This document shows positions 47,013 to 57,190 of a stretch of 64,000 nucleotides of DNA, piece by piece. A model generated the notes under the pieces. That model was given only the letters and a program-made list of their open reading frames with translations, had not been told where the DNA came from and made no database searches. Position 1 is the stretch's first letter, and the number at the start of each line of letters is the position of its first letter. Source of the DNA: Oleispira sp963933055 (GTDB taxonomy: Bacteria; Pseudomonadota; Gammaproteobacteria; Pseudomonadales; Oceanobacteraceae). A program made the position numbers and the translations under genes. The stretch lies in the NCBI GenBank assembly GCA_963933055.1, contig CAWVSY010000001.1:75104-139103 (forward strand), written 5' to 3'.

Positions 47013-47885
47013 CTAACTTTTTGCCTGCGCAGTAATAACAATATAACGCAAAACGTTATTACGATAAGCCCACCCAAGAAAAGCAGCCGTCACCTTATAT
47101 TTTAACCAGGCCGATCGATGTCCTTTAAGCTTACGCTTTGCGATTTCACTTGATTTCAGCCAACGCCCAAACGGCTCTAAGACGTACTCACTTATATCCT
47201 GATTATTAATATGCTGAAAGCCTGCTTGCTGCAACTGTTGCTGATAGCGTTCTAATGTCACTATATTTTCTGGTGGGATCTTCGATAAGCCAAGCATCGT
47301 ATTTAAAACTTTTCTTTTAAGCCAAGATAAATGAGGATTAGCCAGTACGATATCGGTTAAGCCAATGCAGCCTCCTTTTCCATTTTTATCTAATATGTGA
47401 AAGCTGTCATTGAAGAACGTATTACGCGAAGGAAAATGATAGGCACAATCAAGCGCTAATACTGTGTTCACCGTATGATGTTTGTTTGTCAAAAGGTCTG
47501 TCAGAAGCAGGTTATTCGTAACATCACCTTCCATAATATATTGAGCAAAATGGCCTTGCGTTCCTGACTTTGCTAAGCGCTGCTGAGCTACCGCCGTTTG
47601 ACTGGTCGAATAATTAATACCGCACAGAAACTCTACCTGATAATATTCTGACCATAAAAGCAGTTGGTCACCACAGCCAAAACCGGCATCGAAAATACGG
47701 CTGCTAGCCCCTAGACCGACTTTAATCGCTAACTGATGCGCTAATGCCTCGCACGCAGATGAATAATCAGACCCCGTCTGCCAATAACCTAAGTTCCCCC
47801 AATAAGCATCACCGCTGTTTAACAGACGCTCAGATAGATCATAAAACTCACGGCTTGGCTTATGCTGATTAGCTCGTTGAGCCAT
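47013..47885 (-). CDS. Class I SAM-dependent methyltransferase
   Basis: A 290-residue protein with the SAM-binding motif IFDAGFGCGDQLLLW (about 84-98), an acidic second motif, and ALDCAYHFPSRNTFF after strand four. This resembles small-molecule C- or O-methyltransferases related to the tocopherol/sarcosine group. A conserved N-terminal SGDAYWGNLGYW segment suggests a substrate cap. GGGAGAAA precedes the ATG. Convergent with the binding-protein gene; substrate unknown. Confidence 0.82.
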   Translation of the reverse strand: MAQRANQHKPSREFYDLSERLLNSGDAYWGNLGYWQTGSDYSSACEALAHQLAIKVGLGASSRIFDAGFGCGDQLLLWSEYYQVEFLCGINYSTSQTAVAQQRLAKSGTQGHFAQYIMEGDVTNNLLLTDLLTNKHHTVNTVLALDCAYHFPSRNTFFNDSFHILDKNGKGGCIGLTDIVLANPHLSWLKRKVLNTMLGLSKIPPENIVTLERYQQQLQQAGFQHINNQDISEYVLEPFGRWLKSSEIAKRKLKGHRSAWLKYKVTAAFLGWAYRNNVLRYIVITAQAKS

Positions 47886-47997
47886 CTCTATTTCTCCCAG
47901 ATTACTGCAATAAAAGCCTGCATTTCTTAAACGTATACCCGTTTTGAATCTACACTGATATTAAAGATCACAAATTCTTGGCAATTTAAATCTAACA

Positions 47998-50900
47998 ATG
48001 CGCCTATCAGTATATAGGCAGAAAAAGGAACAATTAATCGTAACTATGCTTGATTCAATGATTACTCCGTTTATGGTTTCTTCTAACAGTATCTTAATTT
48101 ACGGTACTTACAATTATTGGATGGTCGCACTGTCCGTTTTTGTTGCGATATTGGCCTCTTTCATGGGGCTGCAAGTTGCCCGCCAATCTATCAATTCAAC
48201 GTCTAATACCCTTAAAAACATCATGTTACTGATAGGCAGTATTGCTTTAGGTGGTGGGATTTGGACCATGCATTTTGTCGGCATGCTAGCCTTCAACCTA
48301 TGCACGACCGTCGGTTATGATTGGACTCTAACATTCCTATCGTTATTACCCGGAATTGCTGCTTCTTGGGTAGCACTCAATTACATCAATAGTCATCAAG
48401 AAGGCATTAAGCCTTTATTTATAGGCGGGTTGCTGGTCGGCTTAGGCATTGGGACCATGCACTACAGCGGCATGGCAGCCATGAAGATGGCCCCTCTGCT
48501 GCGTTACGATCTCTGGATATTTGCACTCTCTTTAGTGCTAGCGGTCTCTCTCGCCATATTATCCCTGTGGGTCCGAGTCGGCTTAATCAGCCTATGGAAA
48601 GAGAAAACGAAAGAGTGGCAAGCCAATTTAGTCACTAGCATTGTTATGGGCTGTGCAATTGCCAGCATGCACTACACCGGCATGGCCGCTGCTCGATTTG
48701 TCAAACCTGTAGGCTTCGAGATGAGCCAGCAACCCCCAGAAACATCGTTATATCTGGCTCTGGGCGTTTCGGGCGCAACAATATTGATTATCTTATTAGT
48801 ATTAGGGGTTAATCTTATCTATCGCTATAAAGATATTTCATTAAGAGCCCTTAAGAGCGAACGCCGACTTAAAGCCACTTTAGATACCGCCATTGATGGC
48901 ATTATTACCATCAACAATTTAGGTGGGATCGTCAGCATTAATCAGGCAACGGAGCGGCTTTTAGGCTGGTCTGAATCCGAGCTATTAGGCAACAATGTAA
49001 AAATGTTAGTACCTGAACCCCATCGGTCAGGCCACGATGGCTACATACAACGCTATTTACAGACCAGAGAAGCACGCATCATTGGCGAAGGCAGAGAAGT
49101 TAAAGCGCTGCATAAAAATGGCGACAAGATTGATATTCGTTTAGGAATCGGCCATGTCAAAATCGCGGGTAAAGATTTTTTTGTCGCCTTTATTTCTGAC
49201 ATTCGACAACGGTTAAAAATAGAATCTGCGCTGCGAGACAATCAAGAAAGACTGCATTCATTAATCAGTAATATTCCAGGCATTGCCTTTCGCTGTATTA
49301 ACAAGCAACCCTGGAACATGATCTTCATCAGTGATGCGGTAGAAACCATTACTGGCTACCCAGCCAACGATTTTAAGTTACCGAATCCAAAACGTAATTT
49401 CTCTGAGCTCTATCACCCTGACGACCTTAAAAAAAGTGATAAAGCCATCGTCGACCAAGAATCTTATCACCTTGAATATCGCATTATACGACGCGACGGC
49501 GAAATCCGTTGGTTGATGGAATATGGCGTCGGCATTAAAGATGAAAAAACCGGAGAAGTCTGGCTCGATGGTTTTATTATGGACATAACCGATCGCCATA
49601 AAATGATGCTGCAATTACGCTTGGCAAAAAATAAAGCAGAGCAAGCAGCACAAGCAAGAGCAACGTTTTTAGCCAATATGAGCCATGAAATACGCACCCC
49701 TATGAATGCCATTATTGGCTTTAGTGATATTTTACTTGAGGGTGAACTCGCCAACGAACAGCAACGTCATCTTAAAACAATCAACCAATCGGCAAAATCC
49801 CTGCTGTATCTACTCAATGATGTACTAGACAGCGCCAAGCTCGATAAAGGCAAACTGGAATTGGAAGTAAGAGATTTTTCGCTAATACAAGAAGTAGATG
49901 CGGTTATTTCAACGCTTTGGTTAGGCGCTCGTCAAAAAAACTTATCACTCAGCACAAACATATCCTCACAATTGGCAGAGCGTTATTCAGGCTCGCCTGA
50001 AAGAATTCGCCAAGTATTAACCAACCTAATCAATAATGCGATTAAATTCACACCGAAAGGCTACGTTCGCATTAGCGTTAGGCCGCTAGAAGACAATCAT
50101 AGCCATCAGCAATTTATTGAATTTATCATTGAAGATACAGGCATTGGCATGAGCCAAGCACAGCTGCAAAGTGTATTTGAACCCTTCACTCAAGCTGATG
50201 CCTCTATGAGTCGACGTTTTGGGGGTACAGGTTTAGGAACCAGCATCAGCAAACAATTAGTTGAACTGATGGGGGGCGAAATCAGCGCAACAAGTGAATT
50301 GGATGCAGGCTCTCAGTTTCGTTTTATTTTGCCACTCGCGCCAGCAAAAGACCATGCTATTGAGCAAAAGCATCCGCTAAAACTGCCACCGCTTACCTTC
50401 TTGATTGTTGATGATATTCAACAGAACATTGATTTACTCTCCCTCCTATTAAGCCGCGATGGCCATACCCTATTTACCGCTAGAGATGGGCAACAGGCAT
50501 TAATTCGAATGGCGACTGAATCAACCATTGATGCCGTATTAATGGATATTCAAATGCCGGTTATGGATGGTTTAACCGCATCTAAAAATCGACGTATCAG
50601 TAAAAAAAATGAAGGCTTAAAACACATCCCCATTATTGCGCTCACGGCCAGTGTTTTAGCAGAAGATAAAATTGCTGCACAACAAGCGGGGATGGATGGT
50701 TTCGCCAACAAACCCATAGATTATGATTTCTTATCTCATGAAATTGCGCGAATTCTCAACATACCATTATCGATCGCTAAAGATCAAAAAGTAAGCTCGC
50801 AGAAAGAAAGACTCATAGATGAGCACAAAGGAATAGCATTGTGGGGCAGCAAAGAAGAATACTACAAACAACTTAACTATTTCGTGCAACAACAAAATGA

Positions 50901-51432
50901 TATTTTCCTCCAGTTGAGCAACGATATTAAGCATGAACATTGGGATGCACTTAAGAATACAGTTCATAAATTAAAAGGCATTTGCGGGAATTTATCATTG
51001 ATCCTATTAATGAATAAATTAGAAGAAATAGAATCTGCTAACCTTGAAAAATACGCTGAAAAAATAGAATCCATTCAAGGAGTATTCAGTGAAGTAAAAG
51101 AGCAGGTAAACAAATACATAAACTCGAAGGATGATCACCCAAACAAGCCTTATAAAAATACAAATCCATCTATTTCAATAAAAGATAATGCCATCGTTTT
51201 GAATGAACTCGTAGAATTATTGGGCACCTTAAAAAAAGAAGCCAATGAAAATGAAGTTGATGATCAGCATTTAACACAGCTACTCAATATCACGAATACG
51301 CACTTCAGTATTGAAATCAATCAAGTATTTCAAGCATTAAATGATTTTGAATTTGATCAAGCACAGCAATTGATTGATGCTCTATTATTAATAATAAACA
51401 ACGATAAAGATAAAGATAAAAAGACAGATTAA
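47998..51432 (+). CDS. MHYT-domain hybrid sensor histidine kinase
   Basis: A 1144-residue sensor. A seven-helix MHYT domain (about 40-275) has its three signature repeats MHFVGM (91-96), MHYSGM (154-159) and MHYTGM (224-229), thought to sense O2, CO or NO through copper. Two PAS domains (about 285-405, 415-535), HisKA with H563 (MSHEIRTPMN) and HATPase with N-box INNAIKF and DTGIGM follow. Then come a receiver with D850 (VLMDIQMP) and an Hpt domain with H990 (HKLKG). The start is uncertain: in-frame ATGs at 48046 and 48058 are also possible. The HD-GYP regulator gene follows after 19 bases. Confidence 0.93.
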   Translation: MRLSVYRQKKEQLIVTMLDSMITPFMVSSNSILIYGTYNYWMVALSVFVAILASFMGLQVARQSINSTSNTLKNIMLLIGSIALGGGIWTMHFVGMLAFNLCTTVGYDWTLTFLSLLPGIAASWVALNYINSHQEGIKPLFIGGLLVGLGIGTMHYSGMAAMKMAPLLRYDLWIFALSLVLAVSLAILSLWVRVGLISLWKEKTKEWQANLVTSIVMGCAIASMHYTGMAAARFVKPVGFEMSQQPPETSLYLALGVSGATILIILLVLGVNLIYRYKDISLRALKSERRLKATLDTAIDGIITINNLGGIVSINQATERLLGWSESELLGNNVKMLVPEPHRSGHDGYIQRYLQTREARIIGEGREVKALHKNGDKIDIRLGIGHVKIAGKDFFVAFISDIRQRLKIESALRDNQERLHSLISNIPGIAFRCINKQPWNMIFISDAVETITGYPANDFKLPNPKRNFSELYHPDDLKKSDKAIVDQESYHLEYRIIRRDGEIRWLMEYGVGIKDEKTGEVWLDGFIMDITDRHKMMLQLRLAKNKAEQAAQARATFLANMSHEIRTPMNAIIGFSDILLEGELANEQQRHLKTINQSAKSLLYLLNDVLDSAKLDKGKLELEVRDFSLIQEVDAVISTLWLGARQKNLSLSTNISSQLAERYSGSPERIRQVLTNLINNAIKFTPKGYVRISVRPLEDNHSHQQFIEFIIEDTGIGMSQAQLQSVFEPFTQADASMSRRFGGTGLGTSISKQLVELMGGEISATSELDAGSQFRFILPLAPAKDHAIEQKHPLKLPPLTFLIVDDIQQNIDLLSLLLSRDGHTLFTARDGQQALIRMATESTIDAVLMDIQMPVMDGLTASKNRRISKKNEGLKHIPIIALTASVLAEDKIAAQQAGMDGFANKPIDYDFLSHEIARILNIPLSIAKDQKVSSQKERLIDEHKGIALWGSKEEYYKQLNYFVQQQNDIFLQLSNDIKHEHWDALKNTVHKLKGICGNLSLILLMNKLEEIESANLEKYAEKIESIQGVFSEVKEQVNKYINSKDDHPNKPYKNTNPSISIKDNAIVLNELVELLGTLKKEANENEVDDQHLTQLLNITNTHFSIEINQVFQALNDFEFDQAQQLIDALLLIINNDKDKDKKTD

Positions 51433-51451
51433 GAGACAGTTGAGAATCATT

Positions 51452-52438
51452 ATGCAAAGCAACCGACCTTGCCTACTCCTCGTCGATGATGAGCCAGCAA
51501 ACTTACGGGTAATGAAACAAATTCTTCATCATGACTACCACCTTATTTTTGCAAAAAGTGGCGATGAAGCATTGCGTCTAACCTTCGAGAAAAAGCCTGA
51601 TTTAATTTTGCTCGATATCATGATGCCAAATATGACAGGTTTAGAAGTTTGTCAGAAATTGAAATTAGATCCTAAAACAGCACCTATTCCAATTATTTTT
51701 GTAACGGCTTTGGATGATGAAGCTGATGAAACCCAAGGCTTTGAACTAGGGGCTGTTGATTACATTAGCAAGCCTGTATCCGCATCGATTATGAGAGCCC
51801 GTATCCGAACCCATTTATCGTTAGTTCAAGCTGACATACTCAGAGCAACACGCCTACAGGTTATTCAGCGCTTAGGCCGCGCGGCTGAATACAAAGATAA
51901 CGAAACCGGTATGCATGTGATGCGCATGAGTCACTATACCAAGGTACTTGCGTTAGCCTATGGTCTTAGCGAACATCAAGCCGATAACCTGTTAAACGCA
52001 GCGCCGATGCACGACATTGGGAAAATAGGCATTGCCGATAACATCATGTTAAAACCTGGCAAACTGACAGAAGAAGAATTTAATATTATGAAAGCTCATC
52101 CTAAAATCGGGGCTGAGATTTTAGGTGATGACGATTCAGAATTAATTACGCTGGCTAAATCGATAGCCCTTACCCATCACGAGAAATGGGATGGTAGTGG
52201 CTATCCAAGAGGGTTAAAAGGCGAAGACATTCCCATAGAAGGAAGAATAACTGCGTTAGCGGATGTGTTCGATGCTCTCACCAGCAAGCGCCCCTACAAA
52301 GAAGCCTGGAGTATCGAAAAAACCATGCAGTATATGAAAGAGCAAAGTGGTCAGCAATTTGAACCTAAATTGATTGAATTACTAGAATGTGAGCTGGATA
52401 AAATTCTAGTAATCAAAGAAACCTTTTTTGATGAATAA
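51452..52438 (+). CDS. Response regulator with HD-GYP phosphodiesterase domain
   Basis: A 328-residue RpfG-type protein. The receiver domain has D55 (LILLDIMMPN) and the DD pair near 12-13. The HD-GYP domain has H187-D188 in MHDIGKIGIADNIMLKPGKL and GYP at 250-252 in HHEKWDGSGYP, all metal-binding residues present. It should hydrolyse cyclic-di-GMP when phosphorylated. It follows the MHYT kinase by 19 bases and is its natural partner. A TTG at 51440 is in frame; the ATG at 51452 is preferred. Confidence 0.94.
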   Translation: MQSNRPCLLLVDDEPANLRVMKQILHHDYHLIFAKSGDEALRLTFEKKPDLILLDIMMPNMTGLEVCQKLKLDPKTAPIPIIFVTALDDEADETQGFELGAVDYISKPVSASIMRARIRTHLSLVQADILRATRLQVIQRLGRAAEYKDNETGMHVMRMSHYTKVLALAYGLSEHQADNLLNAAPMHDIGKIGIADNIMLKPGKLTEEEFNIMKAHPKIGAEILGDDDSELITLAKSIALTHHEKWDGSGYPRGLKGEDIPIEGRITALADVFDALTSKRPYKEAWSIEKTMQYMKEQSGQQFEPKLIELLECELDKILVIKETFFDE

Positions 52439-52445
52439 GATCGAT

Positions 52446-52474
52446 GCTAAAGGTCGATGAGTAGGATCTTTAGC
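52446..52474. terminator. Possible hairpin between convergent genes
   Basis: GCTAAAG (52446-52452) pairs with CTTTAGC (52468-52474) across 15 bases, between the HD-GYP and chemoreceptor stops. There is no T run, so it is weak as a terminator. Confidence 0.3.
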
Positions 52475-52475
52475 G

Positions 52476-54422
52476 CTATAGTTTGAACCTTGAAACTAAA
52501 CCCGACAGCTCAGAAGATAAACCACCCAACGCATCTGAGTTGTGTTTTAACTGTGCTGAACTTTCATGGGCGTTTATAGCGCCTTCATTAATATTTATGA
52601 TATTACGCTGAATTTCCTCACCTACCTGAAATTGCTCTTCCGCAGCCGCTGCAATTTGCGTCGTCATATCTCGAATGGTCGATACAGAAGATTGTATTGA
52701 TTCAAAGACTTTGCGAGTATTTTCCGTCGCCTCGACCGTCTCACGCGAATGCTCGATACTGCTCTCAAGCTTTTCCGATACGTTTTGGGTTTGGCTGGTA
52801 AGATTCGATAGCAAAGTATCAATTTCTTCTGTCGACTCGGCGGTCTTACCCGCCAGCGTTCTGACTTCGTCAGCAACAACCGCAAAACCACGCCCTTGTT
52901 CCCCTGCTCGGGCAGCTTCAATTGCAGCATTCAATGCCAATAAATTGGTTTGCTCTGCAATCCCTCGAATCGTATCAAGAATACTTGTAATGTTAACACT
53001 TTGATTCACAAGCTCACTCATCGCCTGATTAGAGTCGTTAATAACGGTAACTAGACTATCAACCGATCGAGCAGTCCCTTCAATAAACAACTGCCCTTGT
53101 TCAACATGCTTTTGGCTTTCATCTGATGCGTTAGCCGTTTCGCTGCAATTTTGTGCGACCTCATTTGAAGTAGCAACCATTTCAGTGAACGCCGTTGATA
53201 CCTGCTCAATCGACTGCACTTGTTCATCGGCAATACCACTCAAACGTACCGATATTTCACTTGCTTGATCGGCCTGTTCTTTAACCCCTACCGCACTGTC
53301 TCTAATTTCACCCACTAGTTTATGTACAATGCTGATAAATTGGTTGAAGGCTTTTGCCATTAAACCCGTTTCATCACTTGTTTTGATGAGCATGCGCTTA
53401 GTCAAATCCCCCTCACCTTGGGCAACCTCATCCATACCCGCCGTCACTCGATTGATAGGGTTAGTAATAACACCGACCATGAAGTAGCCTATGAAAATAA
53501 AGACAACGGCTAATACAATACTGATAACAAGCATTGTTAACTCCAGAGTTTTGGTGGCGGCAAGCACTTCGCTTTCGGGTTTTAATCCAATAAATTTCCA
53601 ACCAATCACAGGGGAAGTATGAATTGATGCAAACCACGTTCTTCCTGCTAATTCGATCTGAGTGAAATCAGATGCATTCGCTAGCGTATTATAATCATCG
53701 CCTATTTTTGATAGCTCTTTAAAATTATTATCAGGTACCGCAGAATCTGCCAATACTCGCCCAGTTTCTTCAACCAGAATAACGTAACCTTCCTCACCAA
53801 ATTTAATCGCATTAACCATATTGGTTAATTTACTTAACGTGACATCAATGCCCACGGCACCAATCAATCCATTCGCACCGTTAAAGGTATGGGTATACCC
53901 TAAAATAGGTGCACCACTGGTGAAATCACGATAAGCAGGCGTTCGCACTGCTTTGTTCATATTAGACTTAGCGGAAATGTACCAAGGACGCACCGTCGGA
54001 TCATAAGTCGACATATTTTCTTGTGGCCATTGAATATAGCCCCCATTATCCAAACCTAAATAAACATAGGTAAGGTCTTTATGGCTTTCCCCAAAGGCGG
54101 ATAAAAGTCGATAAGCATTCGCTTCGATAGCAGAATTACCTAAAGCATTCATCGGCGGCATATTCGCGCTTTTATAATTGGTAACTTTATCATCAAGTGC
54201 TTTTAAAGCATCAGAGCTGGCTAAAAATTTTACGTCTTCCGCTAAACCACTTAAATACTGACTAAACGTTTGATCGATTTTTTGTATTTCACTCAGGCTG
54301 CTTTCTTTAAAACTATCAATAGCGCTGACTCTGAATTCATAAGCCGCCAAAATGGCAACAAGAGTAACGGGTAAAATAACAGCAGAGATTAATAAAATAA
54401 GAAATCGGAATCGGATGGTCAT
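52476..54422 (-). CDS. Methyl-accepting chemotaxis protein with Cache-type sensor
   Basis: A 648-residue chemoreceptor. It has a first span (about 6-28), a periplasmic double-Cache-like domain (about 35-285; YLGLDNGGYIQWPQ, RPWYISAKSN, GAVGIDVTL), a second span, HAMP, and a cytoplasmic helical bundle. The conserved tip IRGIAEQTNLLALNAAIEAARAGEQGRGFAVVADEVR-type sequence is present. Dcache_1 sensors of this type often bind amino acids or other small ligands; the ligand here is unknown. The ATG at 54422 is preferred over the TTG two codons upstream. There are no che genes nearby. Confidence 0.93.
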   Translation of the reverse strand: MTIRFRFLILLISAVILPVTLVAILAAYEFRVSAIDSFKESSLSEIQKIDQTFSQYLSGLAEDVKFLASSDALKALDDKVTNYKSANMPPMNALGNSAIEANAYRLLSAFGESHKDLTYVYLGLDNGGYIQWPQENMSTYDPTVRPWYISAKSNMNKAVRTPAYRDFTSGAPILGYTHTFNGANGLIGAVGIDVTLSKLTNMVNAIKFGEEGYVILVEETGRVLADSAVPDNNFKELSKIGDDYNTLANASDFTQIELAGRTWFASIHTSPVIGWKFIGLKPESEVLAATKTLELTMLVISIVLAVVFIFIGYFMVGVITNPINRVTAGMDEVAQGEGDLTKRMLIKTSDETGLMAKAFNQFISIVHKLVGEIRDSAVGVKEQADQASEISVRLSGIADEQVQSIEQVSTAFTEMVATSNEVAQNCSETANASDESQKHVEQGQLFIEGTARSVDSLVTVINDSNQAMSELVNQSVNITSILDTIRGIAEQTNLLALNAAIEAARAGEQGRGFAVVADEVRTLAGKTAESTEEIDTLLSNLTSQTQNVSEKLESSIEHSRETVEATENTRKVFESIQSSVSTIRDMTTQIAAAAEEQFQVGEEIQRNIININEGAINAHESSAQLKHNSDALGGLSSELSGLVSRFKL

Positions 54423-54574
54423 AAGCAATCTCTAAAAAGTGAGTAGTCTCCTCTATGTATAGACTATTTATTCAAATTACTTATGCTTACAAGTAGATTT
54501 AACGGCTTTTATAGCTAAATATAAGAACAAACATACGTTTTAGAAGATTCTGTGGGGCCTTAACAATCGATTAC

Positions 54575-54604
54575 TTAGCAAGCCTAAATATTTTTTGATA
54601 CAAT
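54575..54604 (+). promoter_or_regulatory. Candidate promoter for the CvfB-like gene
   Basis: TTAGCA (54575-54580) and TACAAT (54599-54604) are 18 bases apart. The leader contains a hairpin (54615-54622 with 54629-54636, ACACTGAT/ATCAGTGT) of unknown role before the ATG at 54710. Confidence 0.4.
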
Positions 54605-54709
54605 GCTCAGGTACACACTGATGCAGAAATCAGTGTCTTTTAACCAACTTAATCTTCCTCCACGTTAACTCAATGGTACTGATTAAGTGATCTGATACGG
54701 ACTTTCCAA

Positions 54710-55594
54710 ATGACAGATTCAAATCCTCCTGCAGAAAATACTCAATTAACCTCTACGCCTTTAATTGGCAAATACGCCACATTAGAAGTTGGCGAACTGT
54801 TGCCTATGGGGGCGTTATTAATTGCAGGAGAGTTTGGTAATATTTTATTGCCGAACAAACAAGTACCTGACAATTGCCAAGTAGGCGATATTGTTAAGGT
54901 ATTTATTTACCTAGACTCAGAAGATCGAGTAATTGCAACCTGCCAACGCCCTCGCGCAACCGTGGGTCAAGTAGCTAACCTTGAAGTCGCCGATGTCAAC
55001 GAAATGGGCGCTTTTCTAGACTGGGGCTTGGTTAAGGACTTGTTCTTACCTTTCGCAGAACAAAAAACACGCTTAGAAGCCGGCCAACATTGTATTGTGT
55101 ATGTCTATATGGACAATACCGATCGCATTATTGCAACCACGCGTTTGAACCGTTTTATTAAAGATGAAGTCGCTACTATTTACGACCATTATAATCCTGG
55201 CGACAAAGTTCGTATTCTTATCGCAGCACGGACTGAACTGGGTTATAAAGCGATCGTTGATAATAAATATTGGGGCTTGATTCACCATAGCGATATTCGT
55301 CAAGCGATTCGCGTTGGTCAAAAAGTTGATGCGTACATTCGCAAGCAACGTGATGACAAGCGTTTAGATTTAAGTTTGCAGCCTATTGGCTATCAAAAAG
55401 TCGGCGGCCTTGCTGAGCAAATCATGCAGAAAGTTGAAGACGGTAATGGTTTCTTAGCACTGAGTGATAAGAGCCCTGCTGAATTAATTGAAATGCATTT
55501 TGGCGTCAGCAAACGTGCTTTTAAAATGGCGATTGGCAAGCTTTATAAAGATCGCAAAATTGTGATCGAGAGCAAAGGTATCCGTTCTATTTAG
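54710..55594 (+). CDS. CvfB-like S1-domain RNA-binding protein
   Basis: A 294-residue cytoplasmic protein with S1-like OB folds in tandem (about 20-80, 85-150, 155-220). Visible motifs are GALLIAGEFGNILLPNKQ, GAFLDWGLVKDLFLPFAEQ and the KAIVDNKYWGLIHHSDI strand. A C-terminal winged-helix-like segment (SKRAFKMAIGKLYKDRKI) completes the CvfB/YitL architecture. Homologues influence RNA stability or virulence gene expression in Gram-positives; its role in marine bacteria is not established. A strong bidirectional terminator follows. Confidence 0.88.
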   Translation: MTDSNPPAENTQLTSTPLIGKYATLEVGELLPMGALLIAGEFGNILLPNKQVPDNCQVGDIVKVFIYLDSEDRVIATCQRPRATVGQVANLEVADVNEMGAFLDWGLVKDLFLPFAEQKTRLEAGQHCIVYVYMDNTDRIIATTRLNRFIKDEVATIYDHYNPGDKVRILIAARTELGYKAIVDNKYWGLIHHSDIRQAIRVGQKVDAYIRKQRDDKRLDLSLQPIGYQKVGGLAEQIMQKVEDGNGFLALSDKSPAELIEMHFGVSKRAFKMAIGKLYKDRKIVIESKGIRSI

Positions 55595-55621
55595 TAAGAT
55601 TGACTTGACTGAATAAAACAC

Positions 55622-55657
55622 AAAAAAAAGCCGCAAACTAAGTTGCGGCTTTTTTTT
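55622..55657. terminator. Bidirectional intrinsic terminator
   Basis: GCCGCAA/TTGCGGC is extended by an eight-A and an eight-T arm (55622-55636 with 55643-55657). It has a GC-rich core and homopolymer tails in both directions, between the convergent CvfB-like and der genes. Confidence 0.9.
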
Positions 55658-55666
55658 GCTGATAAT

Positions 55667-57184
55667 TTAGCGCTTTTTAGCGCGCTGTTTACGTGCTTTT
55701 TCTTTCTTAATAGCACGAATGTTTTGCGTACGTGCCATTTTCTTCTCACTAATACGGTGAAGCGAAGGCCCATCTTTCTTCTCTGAGAAAGGATTCTCAG
55801 AGCTCTTGAAGTTCATTCGAATCGGCGTACCGTGAATGCTTAATACACGACGATAAGTATTGGCTAAATAACGCTTATACGCATCTGTTAGCTTGTCTGT
55901 TTGCGTACCGTGAACAACCAAGATTGGAGGATTAGAACCGCCTTGGTGTGCGTAGCGCAATTTAACACGACGGCCATTAACCATAGGCGGCTGGTGATTT
56001 TTCACCATATCTTCTAGCAAGCGTGTTAGCTGGCTCGTCGACCATTTTGCCATGGCAGATTCATACGCCTTATCTACCGACTGATACAAGTTACCCACAT
56101 TGGTACCGTGCAAAGCCGAGATAAAATGAATATCAGCGTAAGTAATAAATTCTAAACGACGATCCAATTCTTTTTTAACACTTTCGCGGTCTTCTGCGGT
56201 CATGCCATCCCATTTATTAATGGCGATAACTAATGCACGACCCGCATTCAAAACGAAGCTCAACATGTGAAGATCTTGCTCTACGATGCCATCTTTAGCA
56301 TCAAGTACAAGAACACAAACATGGCAATCTTGAATCGCTTGCAAGGTTTTAATAATCGAGAATTTTTCAGCCGCTTCCGTAATACTCTTACGACGGCGAA
56401 TACCCGCCGTATCAATCAAGGTATAATCTTGACCATGGCGTTCGTAAGGAATATAAACACTGTCGCGTGTCGTGCCCGCTTGGTCATAAACCACAACGCG
56501 CTCTTCCCCTAAGAAACGGTTAATCAGTGTTGATTTACCTACGTTCGGGCGACCGACGATGGCAATTTTAACGCCTTTAACGTTGAGTTCTTCGTGCTGA
56601 GTTTTAACATCAAGCACTTCTTCTTTTTCGCCGTAAAGCTGTTCCCACTCTTCATAACCGGTTAGCTCACGCTCTGGCTCGACCACTTTTGGGCCATGCA
56701 ATTCGGTTAGAACGTGTTCGATTAACGTATTGATGCCGCGGTTATGCGCTGCCGCAATAGGGATCGGTTCGCCCATGCCCAATTCATAGAATTCAGCAAG
56801 AACAACATCTGGATTACGACCATCAATTTTATTGGCAATAACGTAGGCTTCTTTGCCTTTTTTGCGCAAATATTCTGCTAGCAAATGATCGGCATGAATG
56901 ATTCCCGATTGTGCATCCACCATAAATAATACGATGTCAGCTTCTTCGATTGCTAGAAAAGATTGGGATGCCATTTCAGCATCAATACCGACCTCTTCAC
57001 CACTGATACCGGCGGTATCAATAACAATAAAAGGTTCGTCGCCAATTTGGCCTTCACCGTATTTACGATCACGGGTTAAACCCGCAATTTCAGCAACCAA
57101 GGCATCACGCGTCTTGGTTAAGCGATTAAATAAGGTGGATTTCCCAACATTGGGACGCCCTACAAGGGCAATTACAGGAACCAT
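55667..57184 (-). CDS. der: Ribosome-assembly GTPase Der (EngA)
   Basis: An essential GTPase for 50S ribosome maturation. The 505 residues hold two GTPase domains, each with GRPNVGKS (about 8-15 and 208-215), DTAG (DTAGISGEE, DTAGIRRRK) and NKxD (NKIDGRN, NKWDGM) motifs. A KH-like C-terminal domain and a basic tail (KKEKARKQRAKKR) follow. It starts six bases after bamB, as the last gene of the conserved minus-strand block. Confidence 0.97.
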   Translation of the reverse strand: MVPVIALVGRPNVGKSTLFNRLTKTRDALVAEIAGLTRDRKYGEGQIGDEPFIVIDTAGISGEEVGIDAEMASQSFLAIEEADIVLFMVDAQSGIIHADHLLAEYLRKKGKEAYVIANKIDGRNPDVVLAEFYELGMGEPIPIAAAHNRGINTLIEHVLTELHGPKVVEPERELTGYEEWEQLYGEKEEVLDVKTQHEELNVKGVKIAIVGRPNVGKSTLINRFLGEERVVVYDQAGTTRDSVYIPYERHGQDYTLIDTAGIRRRKSITEAAEKFSIIKTLQAIQDCHVCVLVLDAKDGIVEQDLHMLSFVLNAGRALVIAINKWDGMTAEDRESVKKELDRRLEFITYADIHFISALHGTNVGNLYQSVDKAYESAMAKWSTSQLTRLLEDMVKNHQPPMVNGRRVKLRYAHQGGSNPPILVVHGTQTDKLTDAYKRYLANTYRRVLSIHGTPIRMNFKSSENPFSEKKDGPSLHRISEKKMARTQNIRAIKKEKARKQRAKKR

Positions 57185-57190
57185 AATATT

